This document shows, one piece after another, positions 11,651 to 24,365 of a stretch of DNA of 64,000 bases; position 1 is the stretch's first letter; each line of letters opens with the position of its first letter. The notes under the pieces were generated by a model. That model saw only the letters and a program-made list of their open reading frames with translations. It was not told the DNA's origin and made no database searches. The stretch spans positions 7,006,001 to 7,070,000 of the forward strand of contig OY720632.1 of assembly GCA_963169105.1 (NCBI GenBank), given 5' to 3'. The position numbers were made by a program, and so were the translations under genes. This DNA is from Ceriagrion tenellum (taxonomy: Eukaryota > Arthropoda > Insecta > Odonata > Coenagrionidae).

Positions 11651-14600
11651 GACGATACGAATTACAGCTCCGTGCATACACGATGCAAACTATAGGTATA
11701 TAAATATTCAGTAGCATTCTTAGCATTTAATAACGCAAAAAGGATTTAACTGATAAAAACTTGACGAAGTTTTTTCAAGAGTGACGAATTCTAAAAATTC
11801 CATCATAGGAATCGATTGCTTTAGATTTTTTAAGCAACATAAAATTAAATGGTTCGGGAAAGATCAAACGTAACATCCCTTTAATGTAATATCCAATGAA
11901 TGAGAGGATAACTCTTTAAGTGTCAAAGGCGATGAAAAAAGCCATTAAAAAGGCTCCCTTAAACTTGGATAACCTTTTTAAAAAGTTTTTTTATGCGCTG
12001 GAAAAATTTATCGAATGGAAATAGAAACATGAAGGGCGCAGAGAGAGCAAATTCGATTCTTTCGGGCGTCGTCGTCCACTTCCGCGCTCCCGCGCCTCCT
12101 CCTGCTCCCTCCAGCACCCGTCTCAATGTCTCTCGCCCTCAATCCATCCATCCATTACACTTTCCGCTTGCCTTTGTTTTTTTCCCTGCGCCTCTTCAGT
12201 CATTCGGGAGGCCTCCCATTTTTTTCACACCAACCGTTTGCGTGGGTGCTTCAACAATCCCCCACGCTGGCGCGGCACAACCCCTTCTAAACGCCACCAA
12301 ATCCGATGACTGACTTCATCTCACGACTCTGTCTCGTCGCCCTCCGCCGGAGACATCTTTCAAATTACTTCTACTCCCCATTCCATTAGAATTTCTCCTT
12401 TTATCCGTTTTCCAACATTTCATCTTCTAGAAGGTGCTTTATAAAAAAAGAGAGACAATTGTTACATTTCCTATGAACGGATACCGGCAGCTCGATAAAG
12501 GATGTAACATGCTAATGTTCCATGAATTCAAAGATAGGAGAGAATACTGAGTGATTGGATAAGGGTGGAATCAGAACCACTGTAGGCGTTAGGTATACTC
12601 AGTTATGTTTAACGGAACGAGGGCACAAGAAGGGCTATGTCCTTCACCAGCTGAAGAAACAGCAATATGTCGATTCCTGAGCAGACACCATGAACCTCCA
12701 GCTCGCGTATTCTCATGAAATCCGCCCAGCCACGTCAGACAGTTTTGCACAGCGCCAAGACAAACAATTCACCCATTGCTAAACTCAATTCTGCAATAAA
12801 CAAGAGTACCCCATGTAATTTCTCTCACTTTACATTGAATATAAGTCATTAAACCATAGTATCTCTCTACGCTGAGACGAATGCGACCGTTCTTTTCCCA
12901 TGCCATGATTCGTTTTGAGGACAGACCCTTCCTCAACAGTGCCTTCTCTACCAGAATTATATGACTGGAAAAAGTGAGGTGTAAGGATTTGCTGGATGAG
13001 TTTCACCCTTCAAAGTATTTCGTTACGGACGTGTTATATAAATTCCGACACACATTTTCCATGGCACCCTTTCCTTGCCTCTTCAGGCTATCGCAAATAA
13101 AATGGGATTTATTCTTTCACTTACACAGGGAGGGAAACATCTTTGCTAAAAAATCTCGAAATTAACACGCAACCTTTTACTTTTCACCCATGTTATAGCA
13201 AATTAAACTTTCCAAGATCCATTATTTAACGGAAATACAATGAAATGATATTTTACAATTTCAATTAAAAATGAACCATTTAGGCATACGCGTAACATGT
13301 ATACCTATTTAATGACTAATTATTAAAGAATAGAAACAATTTTACAGAATAAGTGCTGACCCTATTTGAACACTAAGCAATTAAGCAGAGTAAACCGAGA
13401 GCAGAAGTATATCTTCCAGTCAAATAACAGATAGATCATGAAGATAGAGGGATGAAAGTACATTAACGAACAAGATACTTGAATGCCGAAAGAACCGACC
13501 CGGATCGAGAGCAATGGTATCCCTCCGATCCAATTCGTCACCGGTGTGGCTGCAGTACTCGAATAGACCTCTCTTTCTCTCTGGGGAGGATTCTCTCTGC
13601 CTTTCGTTTACTCAGATCACGTCTCCTGCGCCATCCATGGACCAGCGAAAGCAATTGAGGAAGTTTGGAGAGCAAAGTAGCGGAGCCTTAGCTACCGTTC
13701 CCATTTCCCGTGGCATCTTAACTCTCTCTATATAACGCCCCTCCCCCTCGTCCTCCCTCCCTAATTGCTCGCGTAATGAGGGGAAGCCGAGCACGAAGAG
13801 GAAGAGAAAGGCGCGATGGGGGAAGGGAAGGAGCTGGAACGAGGACTTGAAGGCTTCAGAAGGGATTGCGGCGACACCAAGTCGAGTTTTGCGAGCTCTC
13901 TGAAGTCGAAAACGCCTGAAGGAAGGATAGGGAGAGAGGAGGGTGAAATGAACATTTAGAAGATTAGGAATCGAAATTATCGAAATTAAGATCCAGAACC
14001 AAACGATGTCGTCGTACGGTCAATTAGTTACATTGCATTCACTGACTCATCATCTTATCCGTCTGATTTACCGTTTTATTTACAGTATATAAATTTAAAA
14101 AAAACAAAGACACGGTTTCGGAGAGCATTTCTTTCCTTAAAGCAATTTTTGAATTTGCGAGGACTGAAATAGTTTCCAATTTGGTGCCATTGTACACAAT
14201 TCTTCAGAGTCCTCTGGTTTTATGTTCTCAACACTACCACTTCGTAGTTATTATATGGCAATCCAGAGGACTCTGCAACACTTCTTCAATTAACGCTACT
14301 TATTATGAAAGTTACCAGTGAACCAATGATTTTTTATGTAGTTGCATGCCATTACTTTCTCTCTCTGGAATTGATGCCAAGCTGCCATTTAAAATGATAC
14401 TGAAATAAAGTATTATTGGGATAAAGCCTAAACCATTTAATGGGTATTTAAGTTTTCTCATTGCCTGAAAGGCTTGTATAAGTTAATTTCGTAAAGATTA
14501 GGAAATTAAGTGTTACTGGCGAATTTACATGGACAGTTTTTCAACGAAACCAAACCTGTAATTTTACCTCTCTCACTTTAAGAGAACCATTAGAACCAAA

Positions 14601-16118
14601 TCATCTTAAGCCACTGTTAGTATTTTTTCAATATTTTCTTTTTTTTAACCACAGTAAAACTAAGTATTCATGAATTTAGGAAATGCTTTGAACTTTTATG
14701 CAGTTTTTAGGAGAAACCAGCGCTTTGATGTACTACAATGTAAATACTCTTCTGGAGTAGAATCTAATTGGAAAAAGCATAAAACAGAAGCATTAACCTC
14801 GCGGCAAAAACCACTATTTACACTGACTCCAAGCCTCCTCTGCTATTTTGCCAGGATTTGATAATATGAGTTTTCAGCATCCTGAGACAGTGGTAAATTT
14901 ATCTTCAAACTTAATGCATTGTATACCGAGTTTAAAATGCAATATTTTTACATTTTTTATTAATTTTAAGCAAAGAAAAAAGAATTAATTTATATTAAAA
15001 AATCTCTTGACAACATCGAAACTTCATAGGAAGTGAATGCTATTCTGCTTTCCCCATCGTGCATTCATGTTAGTTTATGTTCATTTAAGTGTTTGGGCTT
15101 GTTGATTTCAAGTTTTTATCGCGTTTATTTGCGCTAAATACATTTTTATTATTCATTTTGTTATCAAACTTCAAGTCGTCTTTGTTGTATCTTTAATATT
15201 ACGTTACCTGCAAATTTGACTCATACAAAGTACTAAATTTCTCTCATATTTTTGTGCCCATGATTTCAAAATGTAAACTAAAACACCGCCGTGCATTTAT
15301 TGACTTTTTAATTCGATTTTATGGTTGTATTTTCTTGGTAAATGTTCATCTGCGCTCTTTTTCATATTTTAATGCTGGAATAATAAAAAGATTTGATGTT
15401 TCGCGAGACAAGATTTCAATACTTTTTCTGCCAAAGTTTTTCATAATATGCCGTGTCGATGATCAAATATATATTTTAAAGTTTTATGCTCATTATATCT
15501 CTGCGAATAATATTGATGCAGTATATATGTTAATTACATACTTACAGGCATGCTCGCCTTTATATTACCTATTTAACTCAAATTTGTTTAATGAATATGA
15601 GTTGGCATAAATCAATATTTTCTATGACTTCACGTCCACTATGAAAAGTTTAATATTCTAAACGAATACGTTTCACTAGACTGAAATGGTAAGTTCTAGT
15701 CGTCAGAAGTTCACCAAAGTCGTTTGCAAATGAATATGATAAGCAACGTAAACAGTAGAAGTTTCCCCTAGCAACATTGCCACATTCATCATCGTACGCT
15801 AGACACATGAATATTGATTATGGGTTGTTATCTCGTCCCCAAAAACTGTTCTCTAGAATTCCGTAAACAAAGAACTTTTTGAAATGTGGGGCCACCTAGT
15901 GATGAAGACGGAAGTTCAAATGTAAATGTAGTCGATAGTGTGTATATAAGCACGTCTTACTGGTTTTACTTACAATTAATCACAATGCAGAGGATAACAA
16001 ATGTAGTACTACACGCGGGACGTTATTATATACTTTTTCAATATCGTTTTAATGTGGTATCTTCATGAGTATTCCCGACGGCCATCATTGCAGTGTAGGA
16101 AAAAAGAAATGCACCTAC
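11651..16118. other. No gene recognised; two GC-richer pyrimidine islands
   Basis: Contains a C/T-rich island at about 12050-12300 (+) with a 106-codon Pro/Ser/Ala-rich frame, and a second at about 13560-13950. These frames follow base composition rather than a protein family. The rest is AT-rich. A 118-codon frame at 15254-15610 lies in AT-rich DNA and shows no recognisable domain. Confidence 0.45.
14205..14275. repeat. Stem-loop with perfect 13-bp arms
   Basis: The word CAGAGTCCTCTGG at 14205-14217 recurs as its exact reverse complement at 14263-14275, separated by 45 bp. The flanks (ACACAATTCTT and TGCAACACTTCTT) also look partly related. It may be the remnant of a short foldback element; no target duplication is evident. 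Confidence 0.5.
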
Positions 16119-16232
16119 CGCCGCCTTGAACAGATTCTTTTTTTTCAATCCTAGTCTCCTATTTTGGTTCCTCGTAGACGCATACCCTGTTTTGCAGCCT
16201 AGTACAAAGCAAGTTCTGTTTAAACAAGGCAT
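16119..16232 (-). CDS. Possible first exon of a THAP-domain protein (partial)
   Basis: Minus-strand frame from an ATG at 16230-16232 gives MPCLNRTCFVLGCKTGYAST, continuing to KKKNLFKA. The opening C-x4-C pair (CFVLGC) followed by K-x-GY and a later LFKA matches the beginning of THAP zinc fingers, in which the second metal pair (C-x2-H) lies 35-50 residues further on. The match stops after LFKAA, exactly where the DNA reads GCGGTAGGT, a plausible 5' splice site, so the rest of the domain would be on another exon. No second exon was found downstream by eye. THAP domains occur in host DNA-binding proteins and in P-element-type transposases; the sequence does not decide between them. The frame also extends upstream of this ATG without a recognisable domain. 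Confidence 0.4.
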
Positions 16233-17485
16233 TTTAAATTCTTTATTTAAGCCAAATGGGCTTAATGCATTCAAATTAGAATCCGAGTCTAGCAAACATC
16301 GTCGTCGGCACACGATGGACGTTTCATAAACCTCTTACACATTTCCTGTTATAGATATTTCCTCTCTAGCATTAACAAACTTACTTTTAGATCACAAAAA
16401 TAGCAAGATATCATTCAAAGCATCAAATAATTCATATATCTTCGATCGTTATTGAATATTCATCACAGTCTCACGTTAACAACAATTAACTACGTCTAAT
16501 TACAATAACAACTGAAAAGACTTTTTTCGAAGTATTTTCAGATGCGCCAAGGACTGGGTGAACTAAAAGTGGAAATTTTGGCAACACGTAGCGCAGACAA
16601 GAATTCCAAACATTTAAATCTATGATATATATTCATGGCTAGAGATGTTCCCCGGGGGAAATTCGGATTTATTGAAACATAAACACTCTGTTTGTATCAT
16701 CGATGATCTTAACTACAAACATCGGTGAATCAACATCAAGTGTATGTTGGACAGGTTTTCGAACACTATTATTTTGACGAAAATTGAAATGAAAAAGTTG
16801 AGTGAAGAGATGGCATCGGACTGCGGCAGTTTGTATGTTACTAAGCTATGCATAAAGTAAGGGATTAAGTGCAGAGATATATTAGACAGCATTAGAGCGA
16901 GCAATCATTTACGATGAATTTCTAAGCAGTTCAGCTTTGCTCACTTTGTGACGTATGAAAATATCGATGTAGGTTACCCTGGATACCTAAAATAAAGGTT
17001 CATATTTAAAACGCATCATTATACAAAATAAATCATTTACTTATAAATGCTGTATTATCACGATTCGATGGATATTTTCTGCCTAGGGGAGTCGTTCTCT
17101 TAACATGGTTTTTTTTTTAACGTACAAAGTGCCGCAGCAACCCCCGTCATCGATGAAACCTCCATTGGAATTTTACTGATTACACAAACAATCCTACAGC
17201 TATAAATATTCTGTAATAAAAGGTAACTTAAATAAAGGATGGTTCGGACACAAACGCAATTAGATGAAATAAACGCAATTTAAAAGAGAAAGATACTTTA
17301 AAGTATCACTACAGAGGGAGAACGAGATCACAATCTGACTGACGCAAACGTTCATCCCACTTCAGAACGCAGATCGTTTAAGAGCAGAGAAGAAATGTGA
17401 GCCACAGCAAGGTGGAAATTGGATTAGTTTACAGACCAATCAAAAAGTAAGCGTGAGGAGTTTTTGGGGACAGACTAAGGAGGGA
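16233..17485. other. No gene recognised
   Basis: AT-rich sequence between the possible THAP exon and the TTAA-bounded element. No exon or repeat was identified. Confidence 0.5.
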
Positions 17486-17489
17486 TTAA

Positions 17490-18202
17490 CATTAGAACAG
17501 CCGAAGGAGCCATTTTGGCTCCTTTTACATTTTCAAGAGCTGTATTTTTATTTATGCCTTGATAATCATTATTTTTCCTAACTTTAAATTAATTTTTATG
17601 ACAATACCACTGGAAAAATATCTGTGCCTCATTGCGAGTACTTCTTCAGAGAAAACGTGATTTACCTCGAACAGCCGCGGGAGCATATTTGGCTCCATTA
17701 AGGACCGTGAATGCCGTTTAGGTTTAAAAGCGAAGAGTTTGCTACAAACTTCAAACAACTATGAATTTATTTGCTTGCTTACATTGTACGATCGAGGGTA
17801 CATTTAAGTTAACTTCGATAATCTGCTCTTTTCTTCCATTTACAATATCACAACACATGTGAGGCATTCATTACGCGACAATGTACTTGAAATGACGCCA
17901 AGAAGCTGAAGAGCCCGACATATCCCAACCATGTTATGATTGTGTTTACTTTGTATCCATTGAGAGCTTCAGAACTCAGTTGCTTAAAGAATTGGGTAAT
18001 TGCTCAAATCCCTTCACGCTGGCAAATATGTTGTCCAAATAGGATTTTCAACACTCAGTCTTCATTTTTCGCTGTGAAATCTAGATCGGTTCGCAAGAGC
18101 TTCTTTTCCGGCAATGTCTTTGAAGCGACGCCTACAATCTGAAGACATTATTAAGAATCTAATGCTGTTACAGGGTGGTAGAGAAGCTCGGATGTCCTAG
18201 TG
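17490..18202. mobile_element. TTAA-flanked piggyBac-like non-autonomous element
   Basis: Both ends are bounded by TTAA (17486-17489 and 18203-18206), the target duplication of piggyBac-type transposons. The inner ends are imperfect inverted repeats: left CATTAGAACAGCCGA, right reverse-complemented CACTAGGACATCCGA. Near the left end lies a perfect 9-bp hairpin (17504-17524, AAGGAGCCA with a 3-nt loop), and a related GAACAGCCG...GGAGC word recurs near 17669. The 713-bp interior holds two frames of under 70 codons with no transposase motif, so it would need a transposase in trans. The call is from terminal sequence and TTAA alone. Confidence 0.55.
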
Positions 18203-18206
18203 TTAA

Positions 18207-21200
18207 AATGTAAGTGTTAAAATACTAGCATCCAGACCTGCAAAGTAACGCAACAACAGTAAAGTTAATGCCAACAAAATCAGAGCTATATTGTTTTTTT
18301 ACGCAGCATTTTTCTCTGGCATGATGTTTAATCACTATATCCTCTGCTTCCTTCTTTCGTCAAATCTGCACCTCAACCCCTAGAGCCCCCTCTAAGTTGC
18401 ATTGCTTAACAAATCTGCGTTATTTCCATTCTCGCTTTCCTTGTACCTCCGATGTTTAAAACGTATCTTTCACTCAATCTAAGAGGTTTGCGAAATTCCT
18501 CCTTCATAGTTTCACTGTAAGCCTTATTGATTCAAAATATTCTTACCTCAATCTTAAACTGTGTACATATAAACTGTTCCCATATTCATAAAAAAGTCCT
18601 GCTCATCAGATAGAGATTCTGAGCAGCTCTCTCTGAAATATCATTTTGTGGTAGTGAAGGATTCCTGCAAGCAGTAATGCATTGCTTATTCCTTTACTTC
18701 TTCTGAACAATCAAATTAAGTTTTGCTAGATAAATACTTACTGTTTATTATAACGATCACAAAGTTTGCTAATGCTTTTTTAGGGGAAACTAGATCTTTT
18801 TGCATCGATAATCCTTTTTAATTATTCGCTGTTTCCATGGGTAAGGCAACTTGATCAAATAATGTAAAACTAAGCGCTCAGATCCACATCGTAATTTGAT
18901 AGCATGCCAAATCAGAATTTTTAAGCGAGTATTAAGTAATGCATCTGCACAGAAATGCCTAAAAATACCGACTTTTTTTCTTTACGAATTTTTCGTTTTG
19001 CGATCAAAAGTAGATTTAATTCACGAATGACCTTCGCTGCAACATCCCTAGATACATCTGAATACGTCAATATCTCACATCCTTCAGTCTCAACACCGCT
19101 TGGATCTTTCTCTCTCTCTTTCCACTCAATTTCCAACCCACCCTTCTCCTTATCTTGCCTTTCCTGACACCTCTTTTTCACCGCCACCATACTGGTCATC
19201 CCGTATCCCCCCTTTCAACAGCATTCACTGACCTCTGGCATCATCCCTCTATCTCTCTCTCTCTCTACATCTCTCGATGAAGGAGTCAAAATCTTTTTGC
19301 ATCGCTTGTTTGTACGTGGCATCCCTTAAGAAAATAACACATCCAGTCCGCTAACACATCGACGCGTCTTGTCTTTGAGACTCATCCCCGTAACATCTCA
19401 GCCATTCATCGCGTTGTGTATTTACTTATCATTCATTGATGCTGGTCGATCCTTTCGTCGTCAGACCCATTTAATGTTTTTATTTATATCATATAAAGGA
19501 AGAACAAAGTCCTCGTATACTCTGAATCAGCATCAAAGCATTGACTATTTTTAAATATGTCTTCATAAATGTTTTACTTGAGGAACAAAGAGAATGTTGA
19601 CGTAATTTCGTTTAAATGGAATAAAACACACATAAGGGTTGCTATGTACATATTATAAAGGAGGTATTGTTGTGTGGTTTTTAGGAGAGGAATCTGATGA
19701 CTGTACGAGAGTTTTCTCAGTATCTCCAATTGTAATTGCATGGAAAAAGTATTGCACTGAAAATACGTGCGTAGTGTTATGAAATAGTATAATTCAATCG
19801 CTTCGACACGATAATGTTTAAGAAGGAAAGTCAGGGATAACACCACGTTACGCTACGTTCATGGCACGTATTTGGGATGCGTTATAAATAGCAAATGAAA
19901 ACTCTTAAAATCGTGCCAAATTGACAATACAACGTAAATTTATAAGCAACTGATATTCTGAAAAGAGAAAACATGCGATTTATTCATAACTAAATTTTGC
20001 TTTTGATGGTTAAATATCAGAGTCGTGCAATTTCAGTCTTTCACGCGTACGATCATATCTCGTCTTGCTGATTCAGCCCTTGAGAAACGTTTTTTTCTCC
20101 AGTTTCGATCAAATTCGTCCACCTGGGAAATCGTGAGGGAAAAATTGAGAAGGTTCCATACTTGCTCACGGGATATTTGTAAGGTTCAAGATTGAAGTTA
20201 AAAAAAGGGTCGTATGATTCCAGAAAAGTGTGGAAACATCTCCGGAATAAAGTCCGGGTACTAAGTAATCGCCTAGGAAAGATAATCCACGTGGTATGAA
20301 AACCATGTTGAGAATTTAAAATTTCGAATTATACATTCGAAATAAGAAAAAAACGACACGGGGGGTGTGTTTTGAAGAAGCGCCACCTTCACGTTACGGC
20401 ATATTTCACTCGAGATGATGGTATCACTAGGAGGAGATCACTGTCAACGATTTATTAGCCAGCATCCAAGCTAATACAAGGATTCTCAGAGTGTGTCTCC
20501 AGATCATCAGACATCCACTTATAGCTTCTGTTACTACGTCCTGCGCATTTCATCCCTGGACGATGAAATGCAATAAAACGCCCCTTTGATGGATGAATTG
20601 TTAATTGTTTTGGTAACACGATCAAATTATTACAAGCAATAATAAAGAATCTAATCTCTCTTTTGCATGATGAGTTTTGTAACACCCTTATGACATTGAT
20701 GTCTGAATATGACTGTCAGGTAGTGTTCCGATAATTGGACAAGTTTTGAATTACACGTTATTGCTTTTTTAAACGAATACTTTTTACTTCCTGATCATAT
20801 GGTTTTAAATATTCTTTATCTCAATAATTCCGTTCATCAATTAATTTTTTAGACTAGAGACTTTAATTCCAATGCATACTTACCATGCCGATAATTTGCC
20901 TTGTTGATACTGGTGATTAGAATAGATTTTCTCTTGTATGGTGTGTTGTACTTAAAACGCAGAGCTGAATTGTTGATACGATTAGAATGGCGTTTTTTAC
21001 GGTATAGTTTGCCTGTGGTTGAAATACAGATGAAATCATTTATAGCTTAAAGAAAATATATCCAATTCAATTTCCAAATGACGGAATGAAGCATTTTCTT
21101 AGCATCGATATCACGAGATATTCTTTAGTGCTGTTCAGCACACAACCAATATTTGACCCATTCTCTCTAAATAGCTTCGACAAGTAAGCATTTTTTATAT

Positions 21201-22588
21201 CCAGCCAAAAAATACCGTTTATTTTTTAATTAATCAATTTTTTTTAACGATATCATGCTTTCGCAGTATCCGAACGCAGATAGATATTATAATTGACCGA
21301 AGGTGTGCGATAAAGACAGATTATCCCCTCCATTAGGTTGAAGGTGTAATGATTCATGTAAGAATGCTTGGAACTGAGAGAAGAAAAACTATGCACACAT
21401 TAACTGATATAATGCGATTAAAAAATGAAGGAACGTTGAGAAGCAAAGGTTTGCAGAATACTTGGAGCAATTTAAAACGCCATTTTGGATAATAAGAACT
21501 TAACCTCGACAATTCTTCCTTACATTAGCCTCCTACATCAGCTTCTTGCAAACGATACTAAATTGCCAGAGTAAAGCAATATCTCAGGACTGGACAAGGA
21601 ATATAGAAATTGTTGCAAGAAAGAAAATTTTCTCCGGCGTATTTAATCGCAATAATTTTGGGAGGTGTATATACCTTCATTGGATGAAGTTTGGTTTCAC
21701 GGCGAGTAATAATGGCGACCAAGTTAGGTCGAATACCGCAAGGGCATCAATTGTTTTTAATTGACACGAGGGCGACGCCCCCTTTTGGATAGCATCTGAA
21801 TATGCATGCTAGGAACGCTATCCCTTGTGAGTCAATGGGTATTTATTTTGGCCACGGGCATTTTCAACAATTCTTAACGGCGTTCCATTAAATGCAGGCG
21901 AAGCGAAACATGTCTTACATGAGTATATCTTAAGCGTGTTCTTGATGGCGATAGTAGTGGATGGAGGAGAACGAAACATGTGGATGAGTTAAGAGGTGGA
22001 AGGGATCGCACGAAGAACATAACAGACGACCTCAAGCCTTTTGCAGCTACTGGAGAAGTTCATCTCATTCATTTTAAAAGGGAAATGATGCAATTAATGG
22101 CTATGGCGACTCTTAAACACCATTATAATATGGATGAGCCTCACTGAAAAACTTCTTCTTACTGAAGAGGAATTGATTCAGAGAAGACTGAAGGAAAATC
22201 TCTGACTTAGAATCAAAGCTATTTGTTTATTCCCATAACTTTATGTTAGAATTTTTCATCGATTACATCTTAATTCAATAAAAAGTACAGAATTGAAGAA
22301 TAGAAGAAGAATCAAAGAACAGACACCGCCAAATTAAGTAAAATTTATCATAATTTGATATTCTTTAACAACACTTAATTTTATTTCGATTTCTAACTCC
22401 TGAATTTATAACAATTGACCAATAAATAATAAATAGCAACGATTGTATCAAGAAAAAGTAATTCAAAAGTAACCCTCTCTCAGGTAATAACAAAAATCAC
22501 ATGCATATATACATTTTTTTAAATCTCAACACCTAAATTGTAAACTGGATTCATTTGATGTACAATACAAATATTATTTTCATTGTAG
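18207..22588. other. No gene recognised
   Basis: AT-rich interval. A CT-rich run at about 19080-19270, including a (CT)n run near 19245-19266, accounts for the longest frames here. A region around 21890-22150 is less AT-rich but has no recognisable frame. Confidence 0.45.
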
Positions 22589-22624
22589 CCCTGATGAAGC
22601 ATAAATAAATATGCAAAACGTTGG
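22588..22624 (+). ncRNA. Hammerhead-ribozyme-like motif (core altered)
   Basis: In order: GCC, core CTGATGA (22591-22597), linker A, stem II GCATA/TATGC with a 6-nt loop (22599-22614), then AAAA where GAAA is expected, self-complementary ACGT, U, and GGC pairing with the first GCC as stem I. The architecture matches a type I hammerhead with a tiny stem III, but the first base of the GAAA core is A, which should abolish cleavage. Such motifs are known in Penelope-like retroelements. No protein part of such an element is visible next to it. Confidence 0.5.
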
Positions 22625-23725
22625 CAAAAGAGTAACAGTTTAAGCATGAATTAATGACCTACAATCTCCAGGAAAATAACTTTATATTAATAAAAAAAAG
22701 AGGTCACGAAGAAGAATCATCTAGATAAAAAAGTACTTTTACAATGGCTTCCAAAGCCAATCATGAGCGAAAGCGTTGTGATTCTTTTTTTCCAAATGGA
22801 AACAACCGTACACGAAGAACAATCATAGGAGGAGAAAGTTATAAAGCAGCTGATAAACTTGACAAAAACGAGCATGAATAATGTGAATGCTATAGGAAAA
22901 TACTTTAACAATTACCCGATAATTAATTCTACATTGTAGTTAACATTTACTCAAAGTTGGTCATGAAACATCTAAATAAAAGAGATGAGTGTCATAGTTA
23001 TGGCAGAAACTTTGACTCACCATTCATTTTTATTCATAAATATATTTCAATTCGGGAATTCTGGAATATCAAAATGATAATAATATCACGGAAAGAAACG
23101 TTGACCCAGATCTTATAGGCAAATCAACGTCTGTAGTCCCCTAGAGGAAGGAATAAGCAATGTGTCAAAACTATTTAATTTTATAGATCGCAGTTTGATG
23201 GTTCTTGAATACGCGAAAAAAAACAATCACCTTGAAAACGCGGAGGTGAGCAGAATCGTCCTTTTCCTCGCTCAGAAATTCCTTCTCGCGCGTTCACCCC
23301 ACGCTCAGAGCCACTCGAAGAGGGAAAACAGCACTTCCCGTTCCCCAATATTACCTCCGCCTTTTACTTCATCCGCCTCCAAAAAATTCCAATGTCCTTC
23401 TCTCCATTCCCTTTTTGGGGTCCCATAACTCAACACAACCCTTCGGCCTTCCTCGCTTCCACATCTTCCTCCCCCAATTCCTCTTTCTCCTCGCATCGCA
23501 TCGCCCGACGCTGAACCATTCCCACAACTCCTCACCATTTTCACGCATTCCTGGCTTCTCCGCCTGGAAAAAATACAATAACAGACAAAAACACTCCTCC
23601 ATTTCCACGTTATTTTTTCCTCAGAGCAAACACGCTCGTGAGGTGACGTCCAGAGTCGCTCCTGTTTCATCCCTCACCCTCATAGTTCACCTTCTAATGG
23701 CGCTCATTTATGGGCTCCATTTACC
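22625..23725. other. No gene recognised; C-rich island
   Basis: From about 23280 to 23540 the + strand is C/T-rich with CCTTC-type runs, opening overlapping frames on both strands (up to 121 codons) that lack family motifs. The rest is AT-rich. Confidence 0.45.
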
Positions 23726-23729
23726 TTAA

Positions 23730-24283
23730 GGTAGTCCGAGCGAGATAGTTCCCTAGTCGTAATAGAGACCATATTCGAATTATACGTTTAAATTACACCA
23801 GCTGTACGGCACATCAACTAAATATTGCATTATTAATGGTGCAATTATATAGTATTCCATGACTGAAATTTTTAGTAATCAAATGAAAATATCTAAATAA
23901 GTCTTTAACTTGACTCATTTATTTCGCACGGTACGTTTGAAACTCCTTCAAATCGGAAGGTTTTTTGTAATACCCAAGAACGTAATGGGGTGAAAATGTG
24001 ATTAATTTTCAAATGTAGTTGAGAAAACATACAAACTACACACTGTTAGTTTATACGAAATCTAAGTGTTAGAAATAACTTATTTTGTAAAAAATGTCTC
24101 TCTGGAGTGCATGCACGTACCGTTTCCCATGTAAAAGGGCCGGTATTTTGTTGGCAAATATCTGCAAAAATAATGTAATAAGGGGTAAAAGTTTTAGTGT
24201 CATTGAATAGGTGAGATATTTTTCTTTAAAATAAGACCAAATTCATCGATTTCGAAGTAAAATTATATTTCGCTCAAATTACC
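23730..24283 (+). mobile_element. TTAA-flanked MITE, copy 1
   Basis: A 554-bp element flanked by TTAA on both sides (23726-23729, 24284-24287). The ends are inverted repeats: GGTAGTCCGAGCGAGAT at the left and, reverse-complemented, GGTAATTTGAGCGAAAT at the right. It is similar end to end to the copies at 27.8 and 47.9 kb (I estimate about 80% by eye), which fixes the element boundaries. No transposase frame is present. TTAA duplication suggests mobilisation by a piggyBac-type transposase, but the termini differ from those of the element at 17.5 kb, so it is a separate family. Confidence 0.8.
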
Positions 24284-24365
24284 TTAACTTGATTCATTGG
24301 TCACCCCAAGGCATCCTACCAGTTCAATTGCAAAGTTACGGATCCGAATATGAAAGAGATATATA

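Noticed and set aside
23305..23729. Overlapping frames of 79-121 codons on both strands
   Set aside because: Both strands being open over the same C/T-rich tract points to compositional bias rather than genes.
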